Assembly (NCBI GenBank): GCA_947628685.1
Contig: CANRAT010000022.1
Location: 1 to 21,793, forward strand
Reading direction: 5' to 3'
Source of the DNA: an uncultured Bacilli bacterium
GTDB taxonomy: Bacteria; Bacillota_I; Bacilli_A; RF39; UBA660
Length of the DNA stretch: 21,793 nucleotides
Shown here: positions 1-7,878 of the stretch, in pieces
How positions within the stretch are numbered: the stretch's first letter is position 1
Layout: the number at the start of each line of letters is the position of its first letter
Notes under the pieces: generated by a model
Databases searched by the model: none
The model's input: only the letters and a program-made list of their open reading frames with translations
What the model was told of the DNA's origin: nothing
Position numbers and translations under genes: made by a program

Positions 1-795
1 AAATTTAAAAGTTTAAAAATGATAACAGATAATAAATTTAATAATTTAGCACTTTTACTTTCTGATCAAAATCCGTATACAGTTAAATGTGCTATATTTG
101 ATGGTACAAATAAAACATTATTTAAAGATAGAAAAGAATTATCTGGATCATATTTAAAAATTGTAGAAGATGCTTTTTATTATATGAATTTATCTAACCA
201 TATAAATTCAACATTTAATGGCTTGCAAAGAATTGATAAAAAAGATTACCCAGATTTTTCAATTAGAGAAGCATTGTTAAATGCTATAATTCATAGAGAT
301 TACTATTTTAATGGTAGTATATTATTATCAATATTTGATGATAGAATTGAAATTAATTCAACTGGAGGACTAATTAGTACTTTATCCTTAAATGATGTAT
401 ACAATGGTGTATCTGAATCAAGAAATCCTAATTTTGCTGAAATATTTCATAGATTAAATTATGTTGAAAATTATGGCACTGGTATTGGAAGGATAATAAA
501 TGAATATCAAGACTCTAAACTAAAACCAATTATTGAATTATCAGAAAATGTTTTTAAAATAACATTACCAAATTTAAACTATATTGAAGGTAATAAAAAC
601 GAATTTAATAATATGACTCAAGAAGAAATTATTACAAAATATGTCAAAGAAAAAACAAAAATAACTAGATTAGAAGTAGAAAAATTATTAGATATAGGAA
701 GTACAAGATCAAAACAAATTATTAACAAATTATTAGAGGATCATATTTTAATAAAAAAAGGTACTGGAAAAAATACATATTATGTATTAAAATAA
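1..795 (+). CDS. ATP-binding AlbA_2/GHKL-type putative transcriptional regulator, 5'-truncated by window edge
   Basis: The reading frame is open from base 1, so the ATG at 19 is probably an internal Met and the true start lies outside the window. The visible part has a GHKL ATPase core: an N-box EALLNAIIHRDY at about residues 84-95 (counted from the ATG at 19), a D-rich strand (FDDRIEI) and a glycine lid ENYGTGIGRI at about 149-158. A C-terminal winged-helix region follows (about 205-255, TRLEVEKLLDIGSTRSKQII). This matches the back half of the AlbA_2 (SLFN-like) plus HATPase_c_4 family, usually about 400-500 aa, whose AlbA_2 domain would lie upstream. Such proteins are common accessory genes annotated as transcriptional regulators; their actual targets are mostly unknown. 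A 7-bp hairpin (803-824) without a T-run follows the stop. The family call is confident, the function is not. Confidence 0.8.
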   Translation, partial: KFKSLKMITDNKFNNLALLLSDQNPYTVKCAIFDGTNKTLFKDRKELSGSYLKIVEDAFYYMNLSNHINSTFNGLQRIDKKDYPDFSIREALLNAIIHRDYYFNGSILLSIFDDRIEINSTGGLISTLSLNDVYNGVSESRNPNFAEIFHRLNYVENYGTGIGRIINEYQDSKLKPIIELSENVFKITLPNLNYIEGNKNEFNNMTQEEIITKYVKEKTKITRLEVEKLLDIGSTRSKQIINKLLEDHILIKKGTGKNTYYVLK

Positions 796-802
796 AATTG
801 AT

Positions 803-924
803 CGATTTACTATATATTAAATCGTTATGAGTGAAAGTCGGAGATATCTTTCACAATCGCTCCAGTGGGAAATCCGTCCAAACTTTTGGACATCCAAATA
901 TACTTCATCTCTATCTAGAGATGA
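803..924. other. GC-richer block of four tandem hairpins (structured RNA or mobile-element relic)
   Basis: Four perfect stem-loops stand in a row between two genes: CGATTTA/TAAATCG (803-809, 818-824), GTGAAAG/CTTTCAC (831-837, 848-854), GTCCAAA/TTTGGAC (876-882, 885-891) and CATCTCTA/TAGAGATG (906-913, 916-923). By hand count 30 of the 70 bases at 831-900 are G or C, far above the flanking genes. Several short frames cross it (plus 827-946, 39 codons; a GTG-started extension of the next gene; minus about 922-828, 27 codons), and none has a convincing ribosome site. It does not match the consensus of a T-box, purine, glycine, c-di-GMP or c-di-AMP riboswitch as I know them. It could be a structured RNA or leader, an insertion-sequence end left behind, or a dispersed palindromic repeat. 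Confidence 0.5.
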
Positions 925-968
925 TATCACATTTGGCAATTTATAATTATTTTATAAGAAGGGATATT

Positions 969-1730
969 ATGAATTTTGAATATAAAAATTTTGTTGGAAT
1001 TAATAATGACATAATAGAAATAGTATCATCGGATTCTGCTTTTGGATTATTAAAAAGAAGTGGTAACGAAAATATTAAAGTTTGTTTACCATTATCATTA
1101 AGTATTGGTAAACTTGGTAGCGCTTCGCCATTTAATAGAAATGTATTATCTAAAATTTATAAAAATGATGAATCTTATGATTTTACTGAAGATTTTAAAA
1201 AATTAAAAAGAATTAGTGCTAATTGTAAGAAGATTAGAGTTTGGTCAAGCCATTTAGATAGTGATGATTATTGTTTACTGTTATTAATATGTTATTTATA
1301 TAAAGATAAAGAAATAAGTGCTATTTTTTCTGAAGAAATTAATTGGTGTGCTACTACAATAGGATCTGTTAGTGAAAAAGAAATTTCTGAACTTGAAAAA
1401 AGAGAACATATATTAACAAAATGGCAAAAAGAAAATTATTGTAATGAATGGGAAAATGTTGTTAATAGTAACAAAGAATTAAGATATATGATAAATGGAA
1501 CAGTCGTATCATGTGATTTTGATAGTTTTAGTAGTAAAATTATTAATAGACTAGAAAAAGTAGGGAAGGTACCTATGTTTAAATTCGTAGCTGATTTAAT
1601 GGGTAATCCAATAATTCCATATATAATATATTCAGATTCAATATACATCTTTTTAATAGAAAGATTAGAGAAAAGGGGAATAATAAAAAGTTGTATAATT
1701 AATGATAAAAAATATATTGAAGTAGTTTAA
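969..1730 (+). CDS. DUF1835-like domain protein (with DUF3658-like C-terminus)
   Basis: I chose ATG 969 because GAAGGG (958-963) lies 5 nt upstream. The frame can be extended to a GTG at 831, but that stretch is the hairpin block and reads as non-protein. The N-terminus IVEI-type strand, SSDSAFGLLK, then CLPLSLSIGKL resembles the DUF1835 pattern (GDSxxGxLK followed by a D/x-LSIGPI strand). The middle VWSSHLDSDDYCLLLLI matches the family's second conserved block. The later WENVVNSNKELRYMINGTVV resembles DUF3658 (W-x-x-L ... LR). The length of 253 aa is near that of family members, which are cytoplasmic and of unknown biochemical function. A possible -10, TATAAT (942-947), has no good -35, so it may be co-transcribed with the gene before it. 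The assignment is from motif memory only. Confidence 0.6.
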   Translation: MNFEYKNFVGINNDIIEIVSSDSAFGLLKRSGNENIKVCLPLSLSIGKLGSASPFNRNVLSKIYKNDESYDFTEDFKKLKRISANCKKIRVWSSHLDSDDYCLLLLICYLYKDKEISAIFSEEINWCATTIGSVSEKEISELEKREHILTKWQKENYCNEWENVVNSNKELRYMINGTVVSCDFDSFSSKIINRLEKVGKVPMFKFVADLMGNPIIPYIIYSDSIYIFLIERLEKRGIIKSCIINDKKYIEVV

Positions 1731-1823
1731 TTTGTAAAATATATAGTATATAAATAAAATAAATATTAAGTGTCAATAACTTGCCAAAATATTAATTTTA
1801 ATTTTATCAAGCACTTTTAAAAT

Positions 1824-1848
1824 AAAAAAACTACCATTAAGTAGTTTA
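1824..1848 (-). terminator. Intrinsic terminator of the 350-aa orphan gene
   Basis: Stem AAACTAC/GTAGTTT (1828-1834, 1841-1847) with a 6-nt loop. Read on the minus strand it is followed by a T-rich tract (forward A-run 1824-1830). The stop codon of the minus-strand gene (1846-1848) overlaps the stem. Confidence 0.75.
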
Positions 1849-2898
1849 CTTTAAAAATGGTAAAAACTTTTTTTTCAAATTTAACCTTTTTTGCTTTTTA
1901 ATATCTTTATATATTTTTTCATCTTCAATTTTTTGTTCGTTCATTAATTGTTCTTGTCTTATAGTGTATAAAATATTTTGAATCCAAGTAGGGCAGTCAT
2001 CTATTTTTACAAATATATTTTTAAAAAATTCATCTTCATTTCCTTTAATACAATCTATTATATTAAAATTGCCACTATATTTATATTCTTTATTATTATT
2101 TGATAATAAATTAAAATCATCATTTTCATTTGAACATTTAGTAAAAACATCTACACCAAAAGAACCTATATTAATAAAAAATCTTGAATTAATAGGTGAT
2201 ATTCTTAAACTACTTTCTGATCTATAAGATGAATATTTTACCATTTCATTATAGAATTGTGTTAAAGCATCACCTAAGGCATCTAAAAATTCTTTATCAT
2301 TTTCTAATTCTGATTTAACAATATATAATTTTTCTTTTTTAGATATAATAATTAATTGTTCATTAAAAGAAATACTTAACTCATTGTTTATATGATTAAA
2401 ACTACAAAAAGTTAAATTACTAGAACTATCAAACGAACTTACAATATTGTTCAATATAATTTCATAATCACTTATCGTTTCATAATACTTTTTATTTATA
2501 TTGCTTATCACATTTGATATATCATAAATTGATATAGAATGTGTATCTTTAATTTTTTCATCTATTAATACATTTTTTAACTCATCTAATATTTCAAAAG
2601 TTGAATTTAATGGCTTATGTTTATTAACATTCTTATTTTCCCAAATCTTTTTAGATATTTCTTTATCAGTATAAAAATAAACAGTTTTATTAGTTTTTGA
2701 ATATTGAATAGTATCATATAAAACATTTGGATTTGTTTCAAAAATAGTTTTTATACAACTTTCTAATTCATATTCTTCAACATTAGAAATACTAGTAGTT
2801 TTTATACCAAATTCTTTATCTTGTAAAATATCATCATATAAAATTTCTTTGTTTACAATATTAATATGCGCAACAAAAGGTGTTATAGGTATATACAT
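1846..2898 (-). CDS. Hypothetical protein, 350 aa, unrecognised
   Basis: I do not recognise a family. The start is supported by GGAGAT about 8 nt before the ATG and by a -10 element just upstream. The protein is acidic, Asn/Ser/Ile-rich, has no signal peptide and no convincing membrane helix. Its last 40 residues are strongly charged and helical (EQLMNEQKIEDEKIYKDIKK...), ending in a Lys-rich tail KRLNLKKKFLPFLK. Two Cys-containing strands (about residues 163-170 and 282-296, the latter with CPTWIQNIL) are the most distinctive parts. It stands alone between a DUF1835-like gene and dnaD, with its own promoter and terminator, so it is expressed independently. It could be a divergent accessory or phage-derived protein. 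Codon use looks like that of its neighbours. Confidence 0.7.
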   Translation of the reverse strand: MYIPITPFVAHINIVNKEILYDDILQDKEFGIKTTSISNVEEYELESCIKTIFETNPNVLYDTIQYSKTNKTVYFYTDKEISKKIWENKNVNKHKPLNSTFEILDELKNVLIDEKIKDTHSISIYDISNVISNINKKYYETISDYEIILNNIVSSFDSSSNLTFCSFNHINNELSISFNEQLIIISKKEKLYIVKSELENDKEFLDALGDALTQFYNEMVKYSSYRSESSLRISPINSRFFINIGSFGVDVFTKCSNENDDFNLLSNNNKEYKYSGNFNIIDCIKGNEDEFFKNIFVKIDDCPTWIQNILYTIRQEQLMNEQKIEDEKIYKDIKKQKRLNLKKKFLPFLK

Positions 2899-2922
2899 AT
2901 TTAAAATCTCCTCGCCTTATAC

Positions 2923-2931
2923 ATTATAGCA
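2923..2931 (-). promoter_or_regulatory. Extended -10 promoter of the 350-aa orphan gene
   Basis: On the minus strand TGCTATAAT (TGn plus a perfect TATAAT, forward ATTATA 2923-2928) lies about 25 nt before the ATG at 2898. No good -35 is visible. The implied leader is only about 18 nt and begins just ahead of the GGAGAT ribosome site. Confidence 0.6.
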
Positions 2932-3002
2932 CACCTATAATATAAATATAACAATTAATTTAAAAAATAAATTAAAAACCAATTAAACTTTTGAATTAAT
3001 TA

Positions 3003-3031
3003 TTGATTTAGCCCATTATTTAATATATAAT
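3003..3031 (+). promoter_or_regulatory. dnaD promoter
   Basis: TTGATT (3003-3008), exactly 17 nt, then TATAAT (3026-3031). The ribosome site AGGTGG (3038-3043) follows at once, giving another very short leader before ATG 3048. Confidence 0.6.
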
Positions 3032-3047
3032 TTAATTAGGTGGTTTT

Positions 3048-3695
3048 ATGAATCAGGTAATAGAATTATTAAAAAGCATAAATTATCAAGTATCTAAAGA
3101 ATTACTTTTTAATTATAAAAAATTAAATATAACTGATAGTGAATTTATAGTTATTATATATTTAATAAATCAGACTAGTAATATCTATAATCCAAAGCAA
3201 ATAGGTAATGATTTAAACATTGCTTTAAATGATGTATTAGAACTTATAAATTCTTTATCTGAAAAAAATATTATAAAAATAGAAATGAAAAAAATAAATA
3301 ATATAAGAAGTGAGATAATTAATCTTGATTACTTATATGAAAAATTGGCTTTTTCACTACAAGAGGTAGAAAACAAAACAGATAATAGTAATATATTTAG
3401 TGTATTTGAAACGGAATTTGGTAGACCACTATCACCTATGGAATATGAAATAATTAATGCATGGATTGATAGTGGGATTAGTGAAGAATTAATACGCTTA
3501 GCAGTAAAAGAGGCTACATATAACAATGTTAGTAATCTAAGGTATATTGAAACAATTATACGTGAATGGAGTAAAAAAGGTATAAAAACAGAACAAGACG
3601 TAGAAAAGGCAAGGAAACAATTTAAGAATAAAAATACTAAAAATAAAGAATTAGAAGATTATTTTGATTGGTTAAATGACTCAAAAGATAATTGA
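3048..3695 (+). CDS. dnaD: DnaD, replication initiation/primosome protein
   Basis: DnaD acts in loading the replicative helicase with DnaA, DnaB and DnaI in Bacillota and remodels DNA. The 215-aa protein has the two expected parts. The N-terminal winged-helix domain (residues about 1-100) includes YNPKQIGNDLNIALNDVLELI. A linker leads to the C-terminal DnaB_2/DnaD domain (about 115-195), which opens with FGRPLSPMEYEIINAWID and carries the YI-x2-I-x3-W signature as YIETIIREW. Length is close to B. subtilis DnaD (about 230 aa). It overlaps nth by 20 nt, the same dnaD-nth pairing as in B. subtilis, so the two are translationally coupled. A TTGATT-17-TATAAT promoter lies directly upstream. Confidence 0.92.
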   Translation: MNQVIELLKSINYQVSKELLFNYKKLNITDSEFIVIIYLINQTSNIYNPKQIGNDLNIALNDVLELINSLSEKNIIKIEMKKINNIRSEIINLDYLYEKLAFSLQEVENKTDNSNIFSVFETEFGRPLSPMEYEIINAWIDSGISEELIRLAVKEATYNNVSNLRYIETIIREWSKKGIKTEQDVEKARKQFKNKNTKNKELEDYFDWLNDSKDN

Positions 3696-4302
3696 TTATT
3701 TAGATGAATTGTTTCCTAATCCTAAGTGTGAATTAGAGTATACAAAAGACTACGAATTGTTAATAGCAGTTATGTTAAGTGCGCAAACAACGGATAAAAG
3801 AGTCAATATGGTGACTAGAGTATTATTTAAAAAATATGATACATTAGAAAAATTAAGTAAAGCAAATATAACAGATATAATTGATATTATTAAACCAATT
3901 GGCACATTTAATAAGAAAGCATATAATGTTATTGAAATATCGAAAGCACTATTAAGTGATAAAAATGGAGTAGTACCTAATGATAGAAAATATTTGGAAA
4001 GTTTAAGTGGAGTTGGAAGAAAAACTACAAACGTAGTTTTATCAAATTTATATGACGTTCCTTGTATAGCAGTAGATACACACGTTTCTAGAGTAAGTAA
4101 AAGACTTGGTCTTGCAAAAGCAAGTGATGATGTATTAACGATAGAAAAGAAATTAACAAATAAATTTCCTGCTTACAGACTTTCTAGATTACATCATCAA
4201 TTAGTATTATTTGGTAGGTATTATTGTAAGGCAAAAAATCCGATATGTTCAAATTGTAAATTAAAAGATATTTGTAAAGAAAAGAAGAAAAGTTTAGTTT
4301 GA
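3676..4302 (+). CDS. nth: Endonuclease III (DNA glycosylase/AP lyase)
   Basis: Base-excision repair enzyme that removes oxidised pyrimidines and cleaves abasic sites. All diagnostic parts are present: the helix-hairpin-helix LSGVGRK (110-116) with catalytic Lys116, catalytic Asp134 in VDTHVSRVS, and a [4Fe-4S] cluster with Cys184, 191, 194 and 200 in the spacing C-x6-C-x2-C-x5-C. The length of 208 aa is normal. The start overlaps the end of dnaD by 20 nt; the coding region of dnaD supplies the upstream ribosome-binding context. The stop lies in the loop and right arm of a long convergent hairpin shared with the penicillin-binding protein gene on the other strand. Confidence 0.96.
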   Translation: MTQKIIDYLDELFPNPKCELEYTKDYELLIAVMLSAQTTDKRVNMVTRVLFKKYDTLEKLSKANITDIIDIIKPIGTFNKKAYNVIEISKALLSDKNGVVPNDRKYLESLSGVGRKTTNVVLSNLYDVPCIAVDTHVSRVSKRLGLAKASDDVLTIEKKLTNKFPAYRLSRLHHQLVLFGRYYCKAKNPICSNCKLKDICKEKKKSLV

Positions 4303-4315
4303 CTTTTCTTCTTTT
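4281..4315. terminator. Bidirectional convergent terminator between nth and the PBP gene
   Basis: Perfect 13-bp stem AAAGAAGAAAAGT (4281-4293) with ACTTTTCTTCTTT (4302-4314), extendable by one G-U pair, around an 8-nt loop. Read in either direction the 3' arm ends in a T-rich tract. The nth stop (4300-4302) and the PBP stop (4314-4316) both fall in or against the stem. Confidence 0.7.
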
Positions 4316-7127
4316 ATGGTTGATTACCTTCACTAGGATTTTCACTTTCTCCAGGTGTAGGTTTTTTAGGTTCATCTGGGTCATCAGGAACTATTGGAGA
4401 ATTAGTTGAAATATTAACTGTTATAAGTTTTCCATCACTCATATTATTTTTAAATATAGAGTATGCAGTTTTTACAACAAATGTATAATCTCCAGATACT
4501 TCAAATGTTGTTTTATAAGTATTTGTGCTTACAAATTCAAGTAGTGTTAAATTTCCACTTTTATCTTTTAAATATACATTATATCCAAGAACACCTATAT
4601 TAGCATTATTATAATCTATTCTACTTTGAACATAAGCATTTAAATAACTTTCATTTTCAAAAACTTTAGAGAAATATTGCTTTAGATAATCTGGATTATT
4701 TATATTTGGAGTACTAACGCTATCCCATTTAAGAGTTACAGTTCCATCTTTAACATCAGCCTTTAAATTAGATACATCACTTAATTTAGCAAATCTATTT
4801 GAAACATTAGTAGGTTCAGTACCTTTTATAAATAATTCAGTTTGTCTTAAATCTGATGGAGTAAATTCACTTGGAAGAGTAGCATCAGGACAACCAGATT
4901 CAACCTCTACAGCAACAACACCACTTGGCATAGTAAATCCATCTTTATTTGTAAATACTTTCTTTCCAACTGCTTGGAATAATCTATTATGTTGACCACT
5001 ACTTAATACATTATGATGCTCACTTGTTGCATCTTTATAACCATACCAAACGCCTATCGCATATTCTGTATTAAATCCAACTGTCCATAAATCATTAACA
5101 GCATTTGATTTCATATTATACTTTTTCATATCATCGTCAGTAAAGTTTGTAGTACCTGTTTTTGCTGCATATTTTATACCATTTATATTATAGTGACTTC
5201 CAACTGCATTAGGTGCAGTAGTTATTAACATATCAGTAATTATATATGCAGTTTCTTCACTCATTGCTTTAGTTTTCTCAATATCATTTACAAATTCTTC
5301 TCCTGTTTGTTGGAATACAACTTTAGTAAATGTGTATGGTTTTGTATATATACCTTTATTAGCAAATGCAGCATAAGCAGATGCCAAAGTTAAAGGAGAT
5401 TCACCATTATATCCACCAATTGCATGTGCCTCGTGTAAAGTGGTGTTATGAGCAACTTGCTCTATAATCTCTTTTGTATCTGGATCCCTTTTTATACACA
5501 TCTTAGTATCTCTATTATATTCATAACCTTTATTACATATTTCAGGAGAAAGTCCTAAATTTGTTACGAATTCAACAACTTTAGATTTATCATTCTTTTT
5601 GAATGTTTTAAGTGCTGGAATATTTCTTGAACCTCTAAGAGCAATTCTTATTGTCTCAAAGCCTTCAAACGCACCATTCCAGTTATTTATTTTAGTACCA
5701 TCAGAATATGTTGTAGGTTCATCAACTACAATATTATATGAACTCCAGTTATTATATTCAATAGCAGGACCATAATCATATAAAGGTTTAGCAGTTGAAC
5801 CAATTTGATTTTTTATATCTGTTGCATAATTATAAGTATCAACAGTAGTTATTTTTCTATTTCCACCTATAGCAGAGACACTACCATCTTTGACATTAAT
5901 AACGGCTATACCAGCCTGTACCTCATCATTTTCCCAATCGTATGATTCACCAGACATAATACCATTTATATAATCTTGGAAACCAGTATCCATAGTTGTA
6001 TATATAGTCATTGGAGTTGTATAAGGATTTTTTCCAGTTTTATCAGTAACTTCCTCTACAACAGTATCTATAAATGATTGATATTTTGATAAAGCACTAC
6101 TAGAATATGAACTCTCTTCAATAGGTATTACTATTTTATCAACTGTCATTTTCATTGCGATGTCGTATTCATCTTGAGTTATATATCCGTGTCTTAACAT
6201 TAAGTTTAAAACAGTTTGTCTTCTTTTTTCAGTAGCCTCTGGATTAACATATGGGTCATATCTTCCTGGAGCCTGGAACAATCCAGCAATCATAGCAGCC
6301 TCAGCAAGATTTAAGTCTTTAGCGCTTTTTCCAAAATAGGTAAGTGATGTTTGTTCAACACCTAAAGTATGTTTGGCAAGCCACTGTGAATTTACATAGA
6401 ATGTTAAAATTTGTTCTTTTGTATATTTCTTTTCTAGTATAAATGTTGCAACATAGACATCTGTAAATTTTCTTATTATACCTTCAATTCCACTTGCAGT
6501 ATCATTAGTATATCTATTTTTTGATATTTGCATTGTAAGAGTGGACGCACCACCAGCTTCACTTCTACCTAATAATTGATAGAATGTTGCTTTTAAAAAT
6601 CTTGCCCAATCCACACCATTGTGAGTAAAGAATCTAGAATCTTCTGTTGCTACTATAGCATCTATTAAAACTTCTGGAATTTCATCATATTCTATTTTAA
6701 CAAGTTTGTCAGTTCCAAGTTTTCCAATTTCTTCTCCATCTTTATCTAAAAGTAGTGAAGGCTCTGATACATATAATAATTCTTCATCAAATTCTGGAGC
6801 ATTTATAACTATATAAGCAAAAAATCCAATAACTGAAATTACTCCAAATATAAATCCAGTAAGAATTATTAAGAAAAATACTTTTAATCGCTTTTTTGAT
6901 TTTATTTTCTTTTGCTTTTTGGATAATTTTTTCTTTCCTTTTTTCTTTCTATTAAAGAATCTTGGGGCAAAGTATATAACATTTATCAGTACAAATATAA
7001 CTAGTGCGAAAACAAAGCCTATAGTTATTGTTGCAAGAATTAATATCATAATGCTTATTATAGGTACTAATACGTCTTTAAAATCATTCTTCCATATCTT
7101 TTTTAATTTTTTTATAATTTTTTTCAT
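4314..7127 (-). CDS. ponA: Class A penicillin-binding protein (PBP1-type, glycosyltransferase/transpeptidase)
   Basis: Bifunctional peptidoglycan synthase of 937 aa. The glycosyltransferase (GT51) domain at about 115-300 has the catalytic motif EDSRFFTHNGVDW (Glu162) and GGASTLTMQISKN (192-204). The transpeptidase has Ser444-x-x-Lys447 (STAK), SRN (500-502) and KTGT (656-659). A fibronectin type III-like segment (about 787-900, SDVSNLKADVKDGTVTLKWD) and a Pro/Glu-rich tail close the protein. The N-terminus is odd: besides the usual anchor (about 82-109) it has a long hydrophobic stretch at about 18-56, enough for one or two extra membrane helices, separated by a very basic Lys-rich loop (60-82). 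It starts 2 nt after the recU stop, the recU-ponA pairing of B. subtilis, with an AAGGAG site inside the end of recU. Confidence 0.95.
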   Translation of the reverse strand: MKKIIKKLKKIWKNDFKDVLVPIISIMILILATITIGFVFALVIFVLINVIYFAPRFFNRKKKGKKKLSKKQKKIKSKKRLKVFFLIILTGFIFGVISVIGFFAYIVINAPEFDEELLYVSEPSLLLDKDGEEIGKLGTDKLVKIEYDEIPEVLIDAIVATEDSRFFTHNGVDWARFLKATFYQLLGRSEAGGASTLTMQISKNRYTNDTASGIEGIIRKFTDVYVATFILEKKYTKEQILTFYVNSQWLAKHTLGVEQTSLTYFGKSAKDLNLAEAAMIAGLFQAPGRYDPYVNPEATEKRRQTVLNLMLRHGYITQDEYDIAMKMTVDKIVIPIEESSYSSSALSKYQSFIDTVVEEVTDKTGKNPYTTPMTIYTTMDTGFQDYINGIMSGESYDWENDEVQAGIAVINVKDGSVSAIGGNRKITTVDTYNYATDIKNQIGSTAKPLYDYGPAIEYNNWSSYNIVVDEPTTYSDGTKINNWNGAFEGFETIRIALRGSRNIPALKTFKKNDKSKVVEFVTNLGLSPEICNKGYEYNRDTKMCIKRDPDTKEIIEQVAHNTTLHEAHAIGGYNGESPLTLASAYAAFANKGIYTKPYTFTKVVFQQTGEEFVNDIEKTKAMSEETAYIITDMLITTAPNAVGSHYNINGIKYAAKTGTTNFTDDDMKKYNMKSNAVNDLWTVGFNTEYAIGVWYGYKDATSEHHNVLSSGQHNRLFQAVGKKVFTNKDGFTMPSGVVAVEVESGCPDATLPSEFTPSDLRQTELFIKGTEPTNVSNRFAKLSDVSNLKADVKDGTVTLKWDSVSTPNINNPDYLKQYFSKVFENESYLNAYVQSRIDYNNANIGVLGYNVYLKDKSGNLTLLEFVSTNTYKTTFEVSGDYTFVVKTAYSIFKNNMSDGKLITVNISTNSPIVPDDPDEPKKPTPGESENPSEGNQP

Positions 7128-7129
7128 AG

Positions 7130-7702
7130 TTATACAACTCCTTTTTTATCAACTATTTTTAAAAAATCTAATCTTGGATTTAGTCCCTCTTTAATTATAT
7201 ATCCTTTTTCATCAAAATATGAAATGGGTATAGACGCTCTTTTATTATTTTCAAGGAAGAAAATTAAATCCTCTATAAATAATAAATAAGTTTTATTAAG
7301 TTTTGAAAATCTAACTATTATAAATCCTATTCCTCCATGGTTATATATTTTTTTTAAGTGTTCAATTTGATGTTTATGTATGTTATTTAAAGGAAAACTA
7401 GTTAAACTTTTCGTTTCTTTTGCTTCAAAATCTATATATTTACCTCTATATATACCATTATAATCAGTTGTTGAAGGTACTATAAAATGTGCCTCTTTTA
7501 TTACTGCATCACGTCTTGATTTATAATCTACTTTGTTAATAGTAATCGGTGTAGGTTTTTTATGAATTACCGCTACATCAGTATATAAATAGTATTCATT
7601 AGTATCATTTATGTCTGCTTCTAAATTCATACCTCTATTTCTATGAGTTTTACTAATACTACTATTAGTTTTTTCTTTCCTAATGCCATTTGGATAATTC
7701 AT
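7130..7702 (-). CDS. recU: RecU Holliday junction resolvase
   Basis: Resolves Holliday junctions in homologous recombination and chromosome segregation; RuvC is often absent where RecU is present. The 190-aa sequence carries the family's features: NRGMNLEADI with Glu28, SRRDAVIKEAHF, STTDYNGIYRGKYIDFEAKET with the nuclease core Asp80, Glu93 and Lys95, then HQIEHLKKIYNHGGIGFIIVRF. It is a PD-(D/E)XK-fold protein. AAGGTGG lies 5 nt before the start. It is followed after 2 nt by the class A PBP gene, so the two form an operon, as in other Bacillota. Confidence 0.94.
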   Translation of the reverse strand: MNYPNGIRKEKTNSSISKTHRNRGMNLEADINDTNEYYLYTDVAVIHKKPTPITINKVDYKSRRDAVIKEAHFIVPSTTDYNGIYRGKYIDFEAKETKSLTSFPLNNIHKHQIEHLKKIYNHGGIGFIIVRFSKLNKTYLLFIEDLIFFLENNKRASIPISYFDEKGYIIKEGLNPRLDFLKIVDKKGVV

Positions 7703-7718
7703 CTTACCACCTTAGATA

Positions 7719-7724
7719 ATTATA
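7719..7724 (-). promoter_or_regulatory. Probable -10 of the recU-PBP operon
   Basis: On the minus strand TATAAT (forward ATTATA) sits directly after TTG, 16 nt before the start codon. A convincing -35 is missing. The implied leader is short, as for other genes here. Confidence 0.45.
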
Positions 7725-7878
7725 CAATAAATTTTATATTTTTTCTACTATTATTATTAATTTAAGTTATGTTTCAAAAGAGTAGACATTATATATTTTT
7801 AAAAATTTTTCGTAAAAAGAAGGAAATATGAAAATTACAGAGTATGATATATATTGAAAATCACTAGAGAGGAGAGTT

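Noticed and set aside
831..968. Extension of the DUF1835-like gene to a GTG at 831, and small frames at 827-946 (plus) and about 922-828 (minus)
   Set aside because: The stretch is a run of perfect hairpins with a GC content unlike the genes. No ribosome site precedes these starts, while GAAGGG fits ATG 969.
4281..4315. Long nth/PBP hairpin as a regulatory RNA
   Set aside because: Its position over two convergent stops and its symmetric A/T-rich arms are fully explained by a bidirectional terminator.
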